From Amycolatopsis sp. NBC_01480 (lineage in GTDB: Bacteria > Actinomycetota > Actinomycetes > Mycobacteriales > Pseudonocardiaceae), in the NCBI RefSeq assembly GCF_036227205.1, contig NZ_CP109442.1, positions 5,208,001 through 5,272,000 of the forward strand: a DNA stretch of 64,000 nucleotides, written 5' to 3'. The notes under the pieces were generated by a model that searched no databases, was not told the origin of the DNA, and saw nothing but the letters and a program-made list of their open reading frames with translations. The position numbers and the translations under genes were made by a program. Position 1 is the stretch's first letter. The number at the start of each line of letters is the position of its first letter. This document shows positions 36,614 through 46,143 of the stretch, one piece after another.

Positions 36614-37567
36614 TCAGGAGTGCGACGGCGCCGGGGAAGGCAGGGCGCTCGGGTAATAGTCGGCGCTCATCAGTTCCGGGCCGGTGCTGCCGGACGGCGG
36701 GCGGAACGTCAGCACCCACAGCGAGCCCTTTTTGCTGGGCACCACGCCGCCGCGGGAAGCGGTCAGCTCGATGCCGTCGCGGTCGGCCAGTGCGCTGATC
36801 AGGTCCGGGATCACCCCGCCCTGGCTGCTCACCAGGGGAGTGCCGCCGTCGCCCGCGATGGCGAGCAGGCGGGCGATCCCGAGGACCGGGTCGGGCCAAT
36901 AACCCTCTTCCGACAGCAGGTGCTCGTGCCGCACCTCGACGCCGAGGTCCTCCGCGACGCCGGCCACCGTTTGCACGCAGCGCAGCCGCGGCGCGGACAG
37001 CACGCGGTCCGCGCCGAACAGCGGCACCAGCGCGCGCAGGGCTTCGGCCTGGCGGTGCCCGGCGTCGGACAGCGGGCGCAGGTCGTCGTCGCCGGTCCAG
37101 TCCTCGCGCTTGCCCGCCTTCGCGTGGCGCACCAGCAACACGGTGATCGACGACGGCGGCAGCGCGCAGAACTCCCGCAGCACCCGGACGTCGGTGTCCC
37201 GCGTCAGCAACCGCTCCGCCGCCGACGGGTCGAGCCAGCGCAGCTCGTCGACCTCGTCGTTGGCCTCGAAGGAGCCGGACACGGCTTCGCCGCTGAAATA
37301 GTCGACCGTCTTTTTCAGCACCCCGTCGCCGTGGCGGGCGGGCACGTCGTACGCGGTCTGCGCGACGTACCGGCCCAGCACGGCGCGAAAACCCGTCTCC
37401 TCACGGATCTCGCGGACGGCGGTGGCGGCGATCGTCTCGCCGGGGTCGACCTTGCCCTTGGGCAGCGACCAGTCGTCGTACCGCGGACGGTGGACCAGCG
37501 CCACCTCGAACGCGTCACCGGCGCCGCGCCACAGCACGGCGCCGGCCGCCCGTACGTCCGGGCTCAT
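36614..37567 (-). CDS. mutT1: Nudix hydrolase-histidine phosphatase fusion (MutT1 type)
   Basis: 317 residues, two domains. The N-terminal Nudix domain has the box G-x5-E-x7-REIREETGF at about 38-60; the C-terminal histidine-phosphatase domain starts [11 protein letters not shown] near residue 145 and has [10 protein letters not shown]. This fusion is mycobacterial MutT1, which hydrolyses 8-oxo-GTP/dGTP and diadenosine polyphosphates; the second domain removes a further phosphate. The ATG overlaps the ppk stop by 4 bp (ATGA), so they are co-transcribed. Confidence 0.92.
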   Translation of the reverse strand: MSPDVRAAGAVLWRGAGDAFEVALVHRPRYDDWSLPKGKVDPGETIAATAVREIREETGFRAVLGRYVAQTAYDVPARHGDGVLKKTVDYFSGEAVSGSFEANDEVDELRWLDPSAAERLLTRDTDVRVLREFCALPPSSITVLLVRHAKAGKREDWTGDDDLRPLSDAGHRQAEALRALVPLFGADRVLSAPRLRCVQTVAGVAEDLGVEVRHEHLLSEEGYWPDPVLGIARLLAIAGDGGTPLVSSQGGVIPDLISALADRDGIELTASRGGVVPSKKGSLWVLTFRPPSGSTGPELMSADYYPSALPSPAPSHS

Positions 37568-40140
37568 CCGGCGGCCCCGTGCAGCTTCGCCAGTTCGGTC
37601 TGGTGGTCGCGAACCTGCGAGCCCGCGGCGGGGAACGGCTGCCACTCGCCGGTGGCCGAAAGCACCCAGCAGCGCGTGGTCGGGTCGAGCGCCGAGTCGA
37701 GCACCGCGTCCAGCTGCTGCGTCAGCTTCGGGTCCTTGACCCGCACCAGCGCCTCGATCCGCCGGTCCAGGTTGCGGTGCATCATGTCCGCGCTGCCGAT
37801 CCAGTGCGTGCCGCCGGCGCGGAAGTGGAACACCCGCGAGTGCTCCAGGAACCGGCCGAGGATCGACCGGACGCGGATGTTCTCGCTCAGCCCCGGCACT
37901 CCCGGCTTCAGCGCGCAGATCCCGCGCACCACCACGTCGACCTGCACCCCGGCCTGCGACGCGTGGTACAGCGCGTCGATCACCTGCTCGTCGACGAGCG
38001 AGTTGCACTTGATCCGGATCCCGGCCCGCTGCCCGGCGCGCGCCAGCTCGATCTCCTCGCCGATCGCGCGCACGATGCCGCGGCGGATGCCGTGCGGCGA
38101 CGTGAGCAGCGTCCGGTAGGTGTCCTGGCGCGAGTAGCCGGTGAGGACGTTGAACAGGTCGGTGATGTCCGCGCCGACACTCGGGTCGGCCGTGAGCAGG
38201 CCGAGGTCTTCGTACAGGCGCGCGGTCTTCGGGTTGTAGTTGCCGGTGCCGATGTGGCAGTAGCGGCGGATGGTGGCGCCTTCCTGCCGCACCACCATCG
38301 ACACCTTGCAGTGCGTCTTCAGGCCGACGAGTCCGTACACCACGTGCACGCCCGCGCGCTCCAGCGTGCGCGCCCAGGCGATGTTGGCCTGCTCGTCGAA
38401 GCGCGCCTTGATCTCCACCAGCGCCACGACCTGCTTGCCGGCCTCAGCGGCGTCGATCAGCGCGTCGACGATCGGGGAGTCGCCCGAGGTGCGGTACAGC
38501 GTCTGCTTGATCGCCAGCACCTTCGAGTCGGCCGCCGCCTGCTCGATGAAGCGCTGCACGCTCGTGGAGAACGAGTCGTACGGGTGGTGCACCAGCACGT
38601 CGCCCTCGCGCAGCGTCGCGAACACGCTCTTGGGCGTCTCGCGCTCGCCGAACGCCGGGTGCGTCGCCGGCACGAACGGCCGGTCCTTCAGCTCCTTGCG
38701 GTCCACACCGGACAGCTGGAACAGGCAGGTCAGGTCGAGCAGGCCGGGCACCTCGACCACGTCGGCCGGGTCCACCTCCAGCTCGCGCAGCAGCAGTTCG
38801 AGCATGTGCTCGCTCATGTCCTGCGCGACCTCGAGCCGCACCGGCGGGCCGAACCGGCGCTGGGCCAGCTCGCGCTCCAGCGCCTGCAGGAGGTCTTCGT
38901 CGCGGTCCTCTTCGACCTCGAAGTCGGCATTGCGGGTGACCCGGAAGATGTGGTGCTCCAGCACCTCCATGCCGGTGAACAGCTCGCCGAGGTGGGCGGC
39001 GATGAGCTCTTCGAGCGGCAGGAACGTCGCCGTGCGGCTGGTCCGCTCCTGCTCCACCCGCATCAGCCGCGGCACGTTGCTGGGCACCTTCACGCGAGCG
39101 AAGCGCTCGGTCCCGCCCTGCGGGTCGCGCACCGTCACGGCGAGGTTCAGCGACAGCCCGGAGATGTACGGGAACGGGTGCGCCGGGTCGACCGCCAGCG
39201 GTGTGAGCACCGGGAAGATCTGCTCGGAGAAGTAACTGGACAGCCGCAGCTGGTCGGCCCCGGCGAGGTCGGCCCAGCCGACGATCCGGATGTCCTGCTC
39301 CGCCAGCTCCGGGCGCAGGTGCTCCTCGAACGCGGCGGTGTGCCGCTCCACCAGGTCCTGGTTGCGCTTGGCGATGTAGTCCAGCTGCTCGCGCGGGGTG
39401 AGCCCGTCCGCGCTGCGCACCGGCAGGCCCGTCTCGTCGCGGCGCTTCAGGCCGGCCACACGGACCATGTAGAACTCGTCCAAATTGGACGCGAAGATGG
39501 CCAGGAACTTCGCCCGCTCGAGCAAGGCCTGCGACTCGTCCTCGGCCAGCGCGAGCACCCGCGCGTTGAAGTCCTGCCAGGAGAGCTCCCGGTTGAAGTA
39601 CCGGTCGTCGGGCAGGGTCTCCACCGCGGTCGGCACGGTCGAGGTGACGGCCGGCGGCGCGGACGGCACGGCGCGGAACTCCTCGCCCGAGGCCTCCCTC
39701 GCGGCCGCACTCGCCGCGGTAGCGCGGGCGGTGATCTTCGCGAGCGCGGTCTTCCCGGACGCGTTCTTGGCGCCGGTGTTCTTCGACGCGCGGCTCTTCG
39801 GCGTCGCCGGCTTCGAGGCCGAAGCCCGGAGCGCGGCGGACTTCGACGGCGTGTTCTTGGGCTCGCTCTTCGACGCGGAAGCGTCCGTGGCGGTCTTGCG
39901 GGCCGCAGCGGAGACACCGGCTCTGGCTGCCGTGGCGCGCGCGGCGGTCGACTTCGCCGAACCCTGGACCGCGGCCGCGGGCTTAGGGGCCGCCTGGCCG
40001 GTGGCCGTCTTCCGGGCGGCCGAGCTCCGGCGGGGAGCGGGGTCCTTCGCGACCGGCTTCGCCGGGCTGGTCCCGCGTCGCCGGGCCTGCTGGCCGCTAC
40101 GGGCTGGAGTGCTGCCGTCGTCTGTGCTCACGGGGCCCAT
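37564..40140 (-). CDS. ppk: Polyphosphate kinase with Ala/Lys/Ser-rich N-terminal extension
   Basis: 858 residues; makes polyphosphate from ATP. The family core starts near residue 175 ([20 protein letters not shown]) and is complete: N-domain, head domain, then the C-terminal domains with the phospho-His segment [20 protein letters not shown] and LTGYSRQ. The first ~170 residues are an Ala/Lys/Ser/Thr-rich tract ([19 protein letters not shown]) not part of the enzyme and similar in composition to the HU tails; it may bind nucleic acid or polyphosphate. ATG at 40140 has no clear ribosome site; an in-frame GTG lies 4 codons on. Confidence 0.94.
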   Translation of the reverse strand: MGPVSTDDGSTPARSGQQARRRGTSPAKPVAKDPAPRRSSAARKTATGQAAPKPAAAVQGSAKSTAARATAARAGVSAAARKTATDASASKSEPKNTPSKSAALRASASKPATPKSRASKNTGAKNASGKTALAKITARATAASAAAREASGEEFRAVPSAPPAVTSTVPTAVETLPDDRYFNRELSWQDFNARVLALAEDESQALLERAKFLAIFASNLDEFYMVRVAGLKRRDETGLPVRSADGLTPREQLDYIAKRNQDLVERHTAAFEEHLRPELAEQDIRIVGWADLAGADQLRLSSYFSEQIFPVLTPLAVDPAHPFPYISGLSLNLAVTVRDPQGGTERFARVKVPSNVPRLMRVEQERTSRTATFLPLEELIAAHLGELFTGMEVLEHHIFRVTRNADFEVEEDRDEDLLQALERELAQRRFGPPVRLEVAQDMSEHMLELLLRELEVDPADVVEVPGLLDLTCLFQLSGVDRKELKDRPFVPATHPAFGERETPKSVFATLREGDVLVHHPYDSFSTSVQRFIEQAAADSKVLAIKQTLYRTSGDSPIVDALIDAAEAGKQVVALVEIKARFDEQANIAWARTLERAGVHVVYGLVGLKTHCKVSMVVRQEGATIRRYCHIGTGNYNPKTARLYEDLGLLTADPSVGADITDLFNVLTGYSRQDTYRTLLTSPHGIRRGIVRAIGEEIELARAGQRAGIRIKCNSLVDEQVIDALYHASQAGVQVDVVVRGICALKPGVPGLSENIRVRSILGRFLEHSRVFHFRAGGTHWIGSADMMHRNLDRRIEALVRVKDPKLTQQLDAVLDSALDPTTRCWVLSATGEWQPFPAAGSQVRDHQTELAKLHGAAG

Positions 40141-40195
40141 TGTTCACTACAAAGCCACCGATTGCGCAGACCGCGGTGAAGGTCAAATGAACAGC

Positions 40196-40828
40196 TCAGC
40201 CCAGCGGCACGCAGGCCGTCCCCAGCACTGCGGCAGTGTGTTCCCCGACACCGAGCGAACAGGCGTGCCCGAGGTCGTCGGGAGTGTCCACGTCGCTGCG
40301 CAGCGAGACCAGCCCGCCGGCCAGCGGGGTGGCTCCGGAGCGGGTGTGCAGGCCCGCGGAGCCGACCCCGAACCGCGGGTCGAGCGGTGCGCCGGGCGCC
40401 GACAGCAGCAGCGTCGTGCCGGTGCCTTGCCGATCGGCGACGAACGCGCGCCGTCCCGCCGCTTCGCCCAGCGCCGTGGTCAGATCGGCCGGGCGCAGGG
40501 CGGGCAGGTCGGCCTGCAACGCGCCGATCACCCCGCCGGGTGAGGCCGCTCGCAGCAGCGCCTCGCCGTGCCGCAGCGCCTCGTTGAGGCCGGGCACCTC
40601 CGGCTCGGGCACGATCTCCGCGCCGAGCGCGGCCAATTCGGACACCGCCGCCGGGTCGGCCGCGACCACCAGCACCCGCCGCACGTGCGCGGCCGACGCC
40701 ACCGCCGCCAGCGTGTCGTAGGCCAGCGCCAGTACCAGGTCGGGGTGCCGTTCGTCGGCGAGTGCGCCGCGCAGCCGCGACTTGCCCTCGCGCGGGTGCT
40801 TCAACGGCACGATCAGGTCCACGTCCAC
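40196..40828 (-). CDS. cofC: 2-phospho-L-lactate guanylyltransferase-type enzyme (F420 biosynthesis)
   Basis: 210 residues. DLIVPLKHPREGKSRLRGAL at the N-terminus and GALQADLPALRPADL in the middle are CofC/FbiD signatures (nucleotidyltransferase fold). In mycobacteria FbiD, encoded between ppk and gpsA, activates phosphoenolpyruvate for F420 synthesis, so PEP may be the substrate here. GTG at 40828 is chosen; a second GTG two codons on is equally possible. Supports F420 use by the LLM proteins at 7.1-8.8 kb. Confidence 0.88.
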   Translation of the reverse strand: MDVDLIVPLKHPREGKSRLRGALADERHPDLVLALAYDTLAAVASAAHVRRVLVVAADPAAVSELAALGAEIVPEPEVPGLNEALRHGEALLRAASPGGVIGALQADLPALRPADLTTALGEAAGRRAFVADRQGTGTTLLLSAPGAPLDPRFGVGSAGLHTRSGATPLAGGLVSLRSDVDTPDDLGHACSLGVGEHTAAVLGTACVPLG

Positions 40829-40939
40829 CCGTCCATCTTTACCCGAAACCGCCGCCGCCCGTGGTGAGCACACCCTCCCTGGACTGCGTGAACCGGCGCG
40901 CGGCAGGATCAGCAGGAGTGCGAGCTCGAGGAGGAGACA

Positions 40940-41644
40940 TTGACCCGGCGTGAGAAGGGCGGCTTCTGGGTGGGACTGGCCGCCGCTGTGTTCTACCCGT
41001 TGACGGCGATCGGCAAGCGGGTGCAGATCGGTGCGGAGAAGGTGCCCCGCCAGGGCCCGGCGGTGCTGGTGCTGAACCACATCTCGCACCTCGACCCGGT
41101 GGTGGACGCGGTGTTCGTGCACCGGCTCAAGCGGGTCCCGCGGTTCTTCCTCAAGGAGAGCCTGCGCCACGTCCCGGTGCTCGGGAAGATCGTGGACGGC
41201 TCGGGGCAGATCCCGGTTTCGCGTGGTTCGAGCGCGGCCGGCGACAGCCTCAAGGCCGCGCACGAGGCGCTGGAAGAGGGCAAGGTCATCGTCATCTACC
41301 CCGAGGGCACCATCACCAAGGACCCCGCGGGCTGGCCGAAGGACGCGTTCACCGGCGTCGCGCGGCTGGCGCTGCAGAACGACGTCCCGGTGATCCCGAT
41401 CGCGCGCTGGGGCACGAACGAGATCTTCAACGGCTACACGAAGAAGTTCACGCCGCTGCCGCGCAAGACCGTGACGCATCTGGTCGGCGACCCGATCGAC
41501 CTGTCGGCCTACGCGGGCGCGAACCCGCGCAGCGCCTCGACGCTGCGTGAGGTGACCGCGCTGATGATGGACGAGATCACCCGCCTGCTGGCGGAGATCC
41601 GGCACGAGGAGCCGCCGTCGAAGAAGCCGGAGGACGGCGCCTGA
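40940..41644 (+). CDS. plsC: 1-acyl-sn-glycerol-3-phosphate acyltransferase
   Basis: 234 residues. HX4D motif [14 protein letters not shown] (about 46-59), [13 protein letters not shown], the EGT motif YPEGTITKD and [10 protein letters not shown] are in order. One hydrophobic N-terminal segment suggests a membrane-associated enzyme. Makes phosphatidic acid. TTG start at 40940 with GAGGAGGAG upstream. Its stop overlaps the gpsA start (TGATG), so synthesis of glycerol-3-phosphate and its acylation are coupled. Confidence 0.9.
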   Translation: MTRREKGGFWVGLAAAVFYPLTAIGKRVQIGAEKVPRQGPAVLVLNHISHLDPVVDAVFVHRLKRVPRFFLKESLRHVPVLGKIVDGSGQIPVSRGSSAAGDSLKAAHEALEEGKVIVIYPEGTITKDPAGWPKDAFTGVARLALQNDVPVIPIARWGTNEIFNGYTKKFTPLPRKTVTHLVGDPIDLSAYAGANPRSASTLREVTALMMDEITRLLAEIRHEEPPSKKPEDGA

Positions 41645-42669
41645 TGGCCGCCTTCGCCACCGACGTCCAGCGGGTCACCGTGCTGGGGGCCGGCTCGTGG
41701 GGCACCGCGTTCGCGAAGGTGCTCGGCGACGCCGGCCGGGACGTGACCGTCTGGGCGCGCCGGGAGTCCGTCGCCGAGGAGATCCGCTCGGCGCACGCGA
41801 ACTCCTCGTACCTGCCCGGGGTCCGGCTGCCCGAGCGCATCACGGCGACGGCGGACGCCGCGGCGGCGCTGGACGGCGCCGAGGCCGTTGTGCTGGGCGT
41901 GCCGAGCCAGAGCCTGCGCGCGAACCTCACCGCGTGGCAGCCGCTGCTGCCGCGCGAGGCGATCCTGGTGAGCCTGGCCAAGGGCGTCGAACTGGGCACG
42001 CTGAAGCGGATGAGCGAGGTCATCGCCGAGCTGGCGCAGGTGCCCGCGGACGAGATCGTGGTGGTTTCGGGGCCGAACCTGGCGCGGGAGGTCGCCGCGT
42101 CCCAGCCGGCCGCGGCGGTGCTCGCGTGCGCCGACCACGAGCGCGCGATGGCGGTGCAGCGGGCCAGCTCCAACCAGTACTTCCGGCCGTACACCAACAC
42201 CGACGTGGTCGGCGCCGAGCTGTGCGGGGCGGGCAAGAACGTGATCGCGCTCAGCTGCGGCATGGCCGCGGGCATGGGCCTGGGCGCCAACACGATGGCG
42301 ACGCTGATCACCCGCGGGCTGGCGGAGATGGCGCGCCTCGGCGCGAAACTCGGCGCGGACCCGCTGACGTTCGCCGGCCTCGCCGGCCTCGGCGACCTGG
42401 TGGCGACCTGCTCGTCGCCGCTTTCGCGCAACCGCACGTTCGGCGAACGGCTGGGCCGGGGCGACACGCTGGAGCAGGCGCAGGCCGCGGCCGGCGGCCA
42501 GGTCGCCGAGGGCGTCGCGTCCTGCTCGTCTATCCGCGCGCTGGCCCAGGGACTGGGCGTCGACATGCCCATCACGGACGCGATGCACCGCGTCTGCCAC
42601 GAGGGCGTCGACCCCCGCCAGGCCGGCGCCGAGCTGCTGGGACGGTCGCAGAAACACGAGTGGAGCTGA
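41644..42669 (+). CDS. gpsA: Glycerol-3-phosphate dehydrogenase (NAD(P)+)
   Basis: 341 residues. Dinucleotide site [20 protein letters not shown] at the front; [20 protein letters not shown]; catalytic Lys in [15 protein letters not shown] (about residue 199); [19 protein letters not shown]. Reduces dihydroxyacetone phosphate for phospholipid synthesis. In mycobacteria ddl follows directly; here 12 kb of accessory genes intervene, starting with a palindrome interrupted by an IS110 element just behind the stop. Confidence 0.96.
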   Translation: MAAFATDVQRVTVLGAGSWGTAFAKVLGDAGRDVTVWARRESVAEEIRSAHANSSYLPGVRLPERITATADAAAALDGAEAVVLGVPSQSLRANLTAWQPLLPREAILVSLAKGVELGTLKRMSEVIAELAQVPADEIVVVSGPNLAREVAASQPAAAVLACADHERAMAVQRASSNQYFRPYTNTDVVGAELCGAGKNVIALSCGMAAGMGLGANTMATLITRGLAEMARLGAKLGADPLTFAGLAGLGDLVATCSSPLSRNRTFGERLGRGDTLEQAQAAAGGQVAEGVASCSSIRALAQGLGVDMPITDAMHRVCHEGVDPRQAGAELLGRSQKHEWS

Positions 42670-42672
42670 ACT

Positions 42673-42697
42673 GCTCGTGAGTGTTTATGCCGGTTAG
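42673..42697. repeat. Left half of the interrupted target palindrome
   Basis: Starts GCTCGTGAGTGTT and ends TATGCCGGTT plus AG (42696-42697). It is the reverse complement of 44279-44301 with 2 mismatches in 23. Located 3 bp after the gpsA stop; when intact it was probably the gpsA terminator. Confidence 0.8.
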
Positions 42698-42739
42698 TTG
42701 GGGTCGCCCTTGCGGGCGTGCCTTTGTGGGCTGAAAATT

Positions 42740-42860
42740 GTGGTTGGCTGCCTGTTGACGTCGTGGTTCTTTGGTTGTGGTGGAGGCCGTCGGTTAGTCG
42801 GGCGCTGGGAACTGCGTGGTGGGCCTTTGACTGTTGCTTCGAGCACGCGGATCAGATTCT
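42740..42860 (+). ncRNA. Candidate bridge RNA segment of the IS110 element
   Basis: In the non-coding end upstream of the transposase, GGTTCT (42765-42770) equals the minus-strand left target plus core (GGTT-CT), and CGGTTAG (42791-42797) is complementary to core plus right target (CT-AACCG). Wobble pairs extend them to about 8 and 9 nt. This is the left-guide then right-guide order of an IS621 target loop. GCCT..GAC (42750-42760) can pair with GTCGGGC (42797-42803) to close it. Weaker donor-loop candidates are AACT 42810-42813 and CGGATCAG 42848-42855 (7 of 8 against the right end). Transcript ends are not determined. Confidence 0.5.
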
Positions 42861-42927
42861 GTGTTTCCCTGGTGGTTCCCCGGGCAGCCGTTGGTTGTCC
42901 CGGGGACGCTGCTGGGAGGTGGGTGTG

Positions 42928-44196
42928 ATGCTGGCCGAGGCGCAGGATCATGAGGAGATCATCGAGCGGGTCGCGGCGATTGATGTGGGCAAGGCCGAGG
43001 TGATGTGTTGTGTGCGGGTGCCTGATCGGGTTCATCCGGGTCGGCGGTTGCAGGAGGTGCGGCCGTATTCGACGATGACGCGGTCGTTGCTGCTGCTCTC
43101 GGACCGGCTCGCGGAGCTGGGTGTCACCCGCGTGGTGATGGAGGCGACCTCGGATTACTGGAAGCCGGTGTTTTATCTGCTGGAGCGGCCGGGGCGGCAG
43201 GTGTGGCTGGTCAACGCCCGTGATGTGAAGCATCTGCCGGGGCGGCCCAAGACCGACCGGCTGGACGCGGTGTGGTTGTGCAAGGTCGCCGAGCGGCAGA
43301 TGCTGCGCCCGAGTTTCGTGCCTCCGCCCGAAGTTCGGCGGTTGCGGGACCTGACCCGCTATCGCTGTGATCTGGTCCGGGCCCGCACGAGTGAGAAGAA
43401 CCGGGTGGAGAAGCTGCTCGAAGACGCCTGCATCAAACTCTCGGTGGTCGCGTCGGATATTTTCGGGGTGTCCGGGCGGGCGATGATGGCGCAGCTGATT
43501 GACGGGCAACGCAACGCGCAGCAGTTGGCGCAGCTGGCGAAGGCGGGAATGCGCCGCAAGATCCCGGTCCTGGAGGAAGCGCTGACCGGCCGGTTCACCG
43601 ATCACCACGCGTTCCTGCTGGCGACGATGCTGCGCCGGATCGACGGCATCGACGCCGACCTCACGGCGGTGGAGACCGAGGTCGAGCAGGCGCTGGCCCC
43701 TTTCGCGGTGGCGGTGGCCCGGCTCGATGAGATCATCGGCGTGGGTGTCACCGCGGCCTCGGTGATCATCGCCGAGATCGGTGTGGACATGTCCCGGTTC
43801 CCCACCCCCGCGCACCTGAGCTCCTGGGCGAAGTTCGCGCCGGGAGTGTCGGAATCCGCGGGTCGGCGCAAGGGCCGCTCCGCGACCGGGCACGGCAACC
43901 GCTACCTCGCCTCGGTACTCGGGGAGATCGCTGTCGTCGTCGGCAGAACGGACACCTTCCTCGGAGAACGTTACCGGCGCATCGCGAGACGGCGGGGTAC
44001 CAACCGTGCGATCGTCGCGGTCGGGCGATCCATCCTGGTGATCGTCTGGCATCTGCTGTCCGACTCCGAGGCCCGCTACCGGGACCTCGGGGCGGAGTTC
44101 TACCAGCGGCAACGCGGCACCGAACGCCAGAAAGCCGGCCACATCCGCCAGCTCCAAGCACTCGGCTACCACGTCACCCTCGAACCCGTCGCCTGA
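42928..44196 (+). CDS. IS110-family transposase (DEDD recombinase)
   Basis: 422 residues. The N-terminal RuvC-like domain has D19 (AAIDVGKAEV), E72 (VMEATSDYWKPVFYLLE), D110 and D113 (GRPKTDRLDAVWL). A coiled-coil middle follows, then the C-terminal Tnp domain (IIGVGVTAASVIIAEIGVDM, FAPGVSESAGRRKGRS) with the conserved Ser region. Full length with no frameshift, so it may be active. Works with an RNA guide from its non-coding end in studied relatives. ATG 42928 follows GGGAGGTGGGTG; earlier in-frame codons lie in the presumed RNA region. Confidence 0.93.
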   Translation: MLAEAQDHEEIIERVAAIDVGKAEVMCCVRVPDRVHPGRRLQEVRPYSTMTRSLLLLSDRLAELGVTRVVMEATSDYWKPVFYLLERPGRQVWLVNARDVKHLPGRPKTDRLDAVWLCKVAERQMLRPSFVPPPEVRRLRDLTRYRCDLVRARTSEKNRVEKLLEDACIKLSVVASDIFGVSGRAMMAQLIDGQRNAQQLAQLAKAGMRRKIPVLEEALTGRFTDHHAFLLATMLRRIDGIDADLTAVETEVEQALAPFAVAVARLDEIIGVGVTAASVIIAEIGVDMSRFPTPAHLSSWAKFAPGVSESAGRRKGRSATGHGNRYLASVLGEIAVVVGRTDTFLGERYRRIARRRGTNRAIVAVGRSILVIVWHLLSDSEARYRDLGAEFYQRQRGTERQKAGHIRQLQALGYHVTLEPVA

Positions 44197-44276
44197 CCAC
44201 ACCGGCCAGCACACCCCACAACCCACCCGGCTCCGCCGGGCGCTGTCGCACGCCCGGTCACCATCATTTTCGGGTC

Positions 44277-44301
44277 AGAACCGTCATGAACACTCACGAG
44301 C
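44277..44301. repeat. Right half of the interrupted target palindrome
   Basis: AG (44277-44278), then AACCGTCATGAACACTCACG and AGC to 44301; the mate of 42673-42697. Confidence 0.8.
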
Positions 44302-44375
44302 GGGTTCCCGGGCGGGGCTGGTCCACGGGGTGGGACGGGTTGACCGGGGCCGGTGGCGCTGGTTCGCTGTACGGC

Positions 44376-44459
44376 ATGTCGATGTGCCTGATGACCGTGT
44401 GGCCGGGGTCCTGTGACCTCCGCCCCGTCATGGGCGCCTCGTGTCGCTGTTGTCGGTGA
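44376..44459 (+). CDS. Cysteine-rich upstream ORF (leader peptide)
   Basis: 27 codons from ATG 44376 to TGA 44457-44459, ending ASCRCCR; five Cys in total, three of them in the last five residues. Later ATGs at 44382 and 44391 are alternative starts. It ends 51 nt before a cysteine-dioxygenase-like gene, so it probably senses cysteinyl-tRNA supply and links it to cysteine breakdown. Polycysteine uORFs with such a role are known in mycobacteria. No clear ribosome site is seen; a leaderless start is possible. Confidence 0.55.
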   Translation: MSMCLMTVWPGSCDLRPVMGASCRCCR

Positions 44460-44510
44460 ACCCCGCCCCGGCCCAGCTCTTCTCTTCTTTCCTTCTGTGA
44501 GGACAGTTCC

Positions 44511-44990
44511 ATGTTCGCCGTTCCGGACAACACCCTGCTGCGTCCCGAGAACCCCGCCCTGCGCCACCCCGTCCGCGTCGCCCTCGAGGTGGCCGCCGAC
44601 CGGGACCGCTGGGGCGGCCTGCTCCGCTACGATCCCGACGAGCGGTTCTCCGCGCTCGTCTCCCGCGAGGACGGCCAGGAGATCTGGCTGCTCGGCTGGC
44701 TGCCCGGCCAGCACACCGACCTGCACGACCACGTTTTCGCCACCGGCGCGTTCACGGTCGTCTCGGGGCGGCTGAGCGAGACGGTCGCGCGCCGCGCTCC
44801 CGGCGGCCGCGCGGTGACCGAGGTGCACGCGCTCGCCGCGGGCCAGTCGCGGGTGTTCGGGCCCGGGTACGTCCACGAGGTCCGCAACGACGGGCCCGAC
44901 CCGGCCATCAGCATCCACGTCTACCGCGACGGTCCCCGCGACATGCGGCCGTACCACCTGGACCCGTTGGGCGGCCCGGTCCGGGACTGA
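44511..44990 (+). CDS. Cysteine dioxygenase family protein
   Basis: 159-residue cupin. LPGQHTDLHDHVFATGAFTV contains the iron-ligand His-x-His after an inserted Leu-His-Asp-His, and YVHEVRNDGPDPAISIHVY supplies the third His. Similar to actinobacterial cysteine dioxygenases, which oxidise cysteine to cysteinesulfinate with non-haem iron. GAGGACAG precedes ATG 44511. The Cys-rich uORF directly upstream strengthens the cysteine assignment. The gene lies just behind the IS110 insertion, first gene of the accessory stretch. Confidence 0.85.
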   Translation: MFAVPDNTLLRPENPALRHPVRVALEVAADRDRWGGLLRYDPDERFSALVSREDGQEIWLLGWLPGQHTDLHDHVFATGAFTVVSGRLSETVARRAPGGRAVTEVHALAAGQSRVFGPGYVHEVRNDGPDPAISIHVYRDGPRDMRPYHLDPLGGPVRD

Positions 44991-45110
44991 TCCCGAGCCT
45001 GGTCCGGAGCCGGTTTCAGGGGCGGAAGTCCTTGCTGCCACAGGGAAACCGCCCCGATCGGGTGCCGGTGTGAAAGTCCCGTTCGCGCGGCCGCGGACCC
45101 CGGTGTCCGG

Positions 45111-46106
45111 TCAACGGTCCAGGTCGCCGCGGAGCCGGAACTCCTCCTCGATCCGGGACCGCGAAGCGCCGGTCGCCAGCAGGAGCTGCAGCAGGACCCG
45201 GGACTTGCGCGGGCACAGCCAGCCCGCCATAGTCGCGCCCATGCGGATCAGGCTGGACTCCGAGCCGTGGAAGCCGTAGGTGCCGCGGAAAGTCGGGCCG
45301 GCGCCGGTGCGGGACGCGATCACGACCGGGACTTTCGCGTCCGCGATCACGTCCGCCGTGCCGGTGGAAACGTGACCGACGCCGCTGGCCGCGAAGACCA
45401 CGCCGCGCGCGCCGCCCGCCAGCACCAGGGAAAGCAGCTCGCCCGAGTCCGCGATGCCCGCCTCCAGCAGCGGCACCAGCCCGGAGAAGTCCGCGTCCGC
45501 CAAGGACAGCACGGGCGGACGCGGGACGGGCGGGTGGAAGTAGTGCACCGAGCCTTCCGCGACCAGGCCCAGCGGTCCCGCCGGCACCGACGAAAACGCC
45601 TCCAGGTGGCTCGAATGGGACTTTCGCACCCAGCGCGCCGCGTGGACGTCGTCGTTGAACACCACCAGGGAGCCGCGGCTGCGCGGGTGGGCCGCGACGG
45701 TGAGCGAGGCCAGCAGGTTCGCCGGCCCGTCCGCGCTCGGCAGGCTCGGGTTGCGCATCGCGCCGGTGACCACCACCGGCACGTCGTCGTGCGGCCAGGC
45801 CAGCTCGAAGAAGTACGCCGTCTCCTCCAGCGTGTCCGTGCCCTGCACGATGACGAGCCCGGTGGCGCCGTCCGCGACCTGTTCGGATCCCCAGGCCAGG
45901 CACCGCGCCAGGGTGGCGTAGTCCATCGAGGCGCTGCCGATGCCGGCGAGCGTGGCCGCGCGGACGTCCATCGGCAGGTCGGTGCCCAGTTCGCCGAGCA
46001 GGTCGGCGGCGGTCAGCCGGGGCACGACGCCGTCTTCGATCCGGCCGCCGGGGGTCATCGAGATGGTGCCGCCCAGGGCGGCGACGGCGATCAAGGCACG
46101 AGTCAT
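45111..46106 (-). CDS. ansA: L-asparaginase (type II-like)
   Basis: 331 residues. The first active-site Thr in ALGGTISMTPGG (T14), the second site IVQGTDTLEETAYF (T90, D91) and K162 (WVRKSHSSHLEAFSS) give the complete catalytic set of class I/II asparaginases. No signal peptide, so the enzyme is cytoplasmic, converting asparagine to aspartate and ammonia. Single gene on the minus strand, convergent with the cysteine dioxygenase gene. The symbol is tentative between ansA and ansB. Confidence 0.9.
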   Translation of the reverse strand: MTRALIAVAALGGTISMTPGGRIEDGVVPRLTAADLLGELGTDLPMDVRAATLAGIGSASMDYATLARCLAWGSEQVADGATGLVIVQGTDTLEETAYFFELAWPHDDVPVVVTGAMRNPSLPSADGPANLLASLTVAAHPRSRGSLVVFNDDVHAARWVRKSHSSHLEAFSSVPAGPLGLVAEGSVHYFHPPVPRPPVLSLADADFSGLVPLLEAGIADSGELLSLVLAGGARGVVFAASGVGHVSTGTADVIADAKVPVVIASRTGAGPTFRGTYGFHGSESSLIRMGATMAGWLCPRKSRVLLQLLLATGASRSRIEEEFRLRGDLDR

Positions 46107-46143
46107 GCCGCCACTCTAGGAACCGGGCGGGATCGAGGCTGTG

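Larger units (their letters stand above)
42698..44278 (+). mobile_element. IS110-family insertion sequence
   Basis: About 1.58 kb: 230-bp 5' non-coding end, a DEDD-type transposase gene and an 80-bp 3' end. No terminal inverted repeats of its own. Both junctions carry AG (CT on the other strand): 42696-42697 and 44277-44278, matching the dinucleotide core exchange known for IS110/IS621. Removing the element restores a 48-bp palindrome with a 2-nt centre, so it inserted into the loop of a hairpin, a known taste of this family (REP elements). Boundaries are accurate to about 2-4 bp. Confidence 0.82.

Noticed and set aside
42673..44301. Terminal inverted repeats of the IS element
   Set aside because: IS110 elements usually lack such repeats; the arms are better read as the two halves of a target hairpin because they join with only AG between them.
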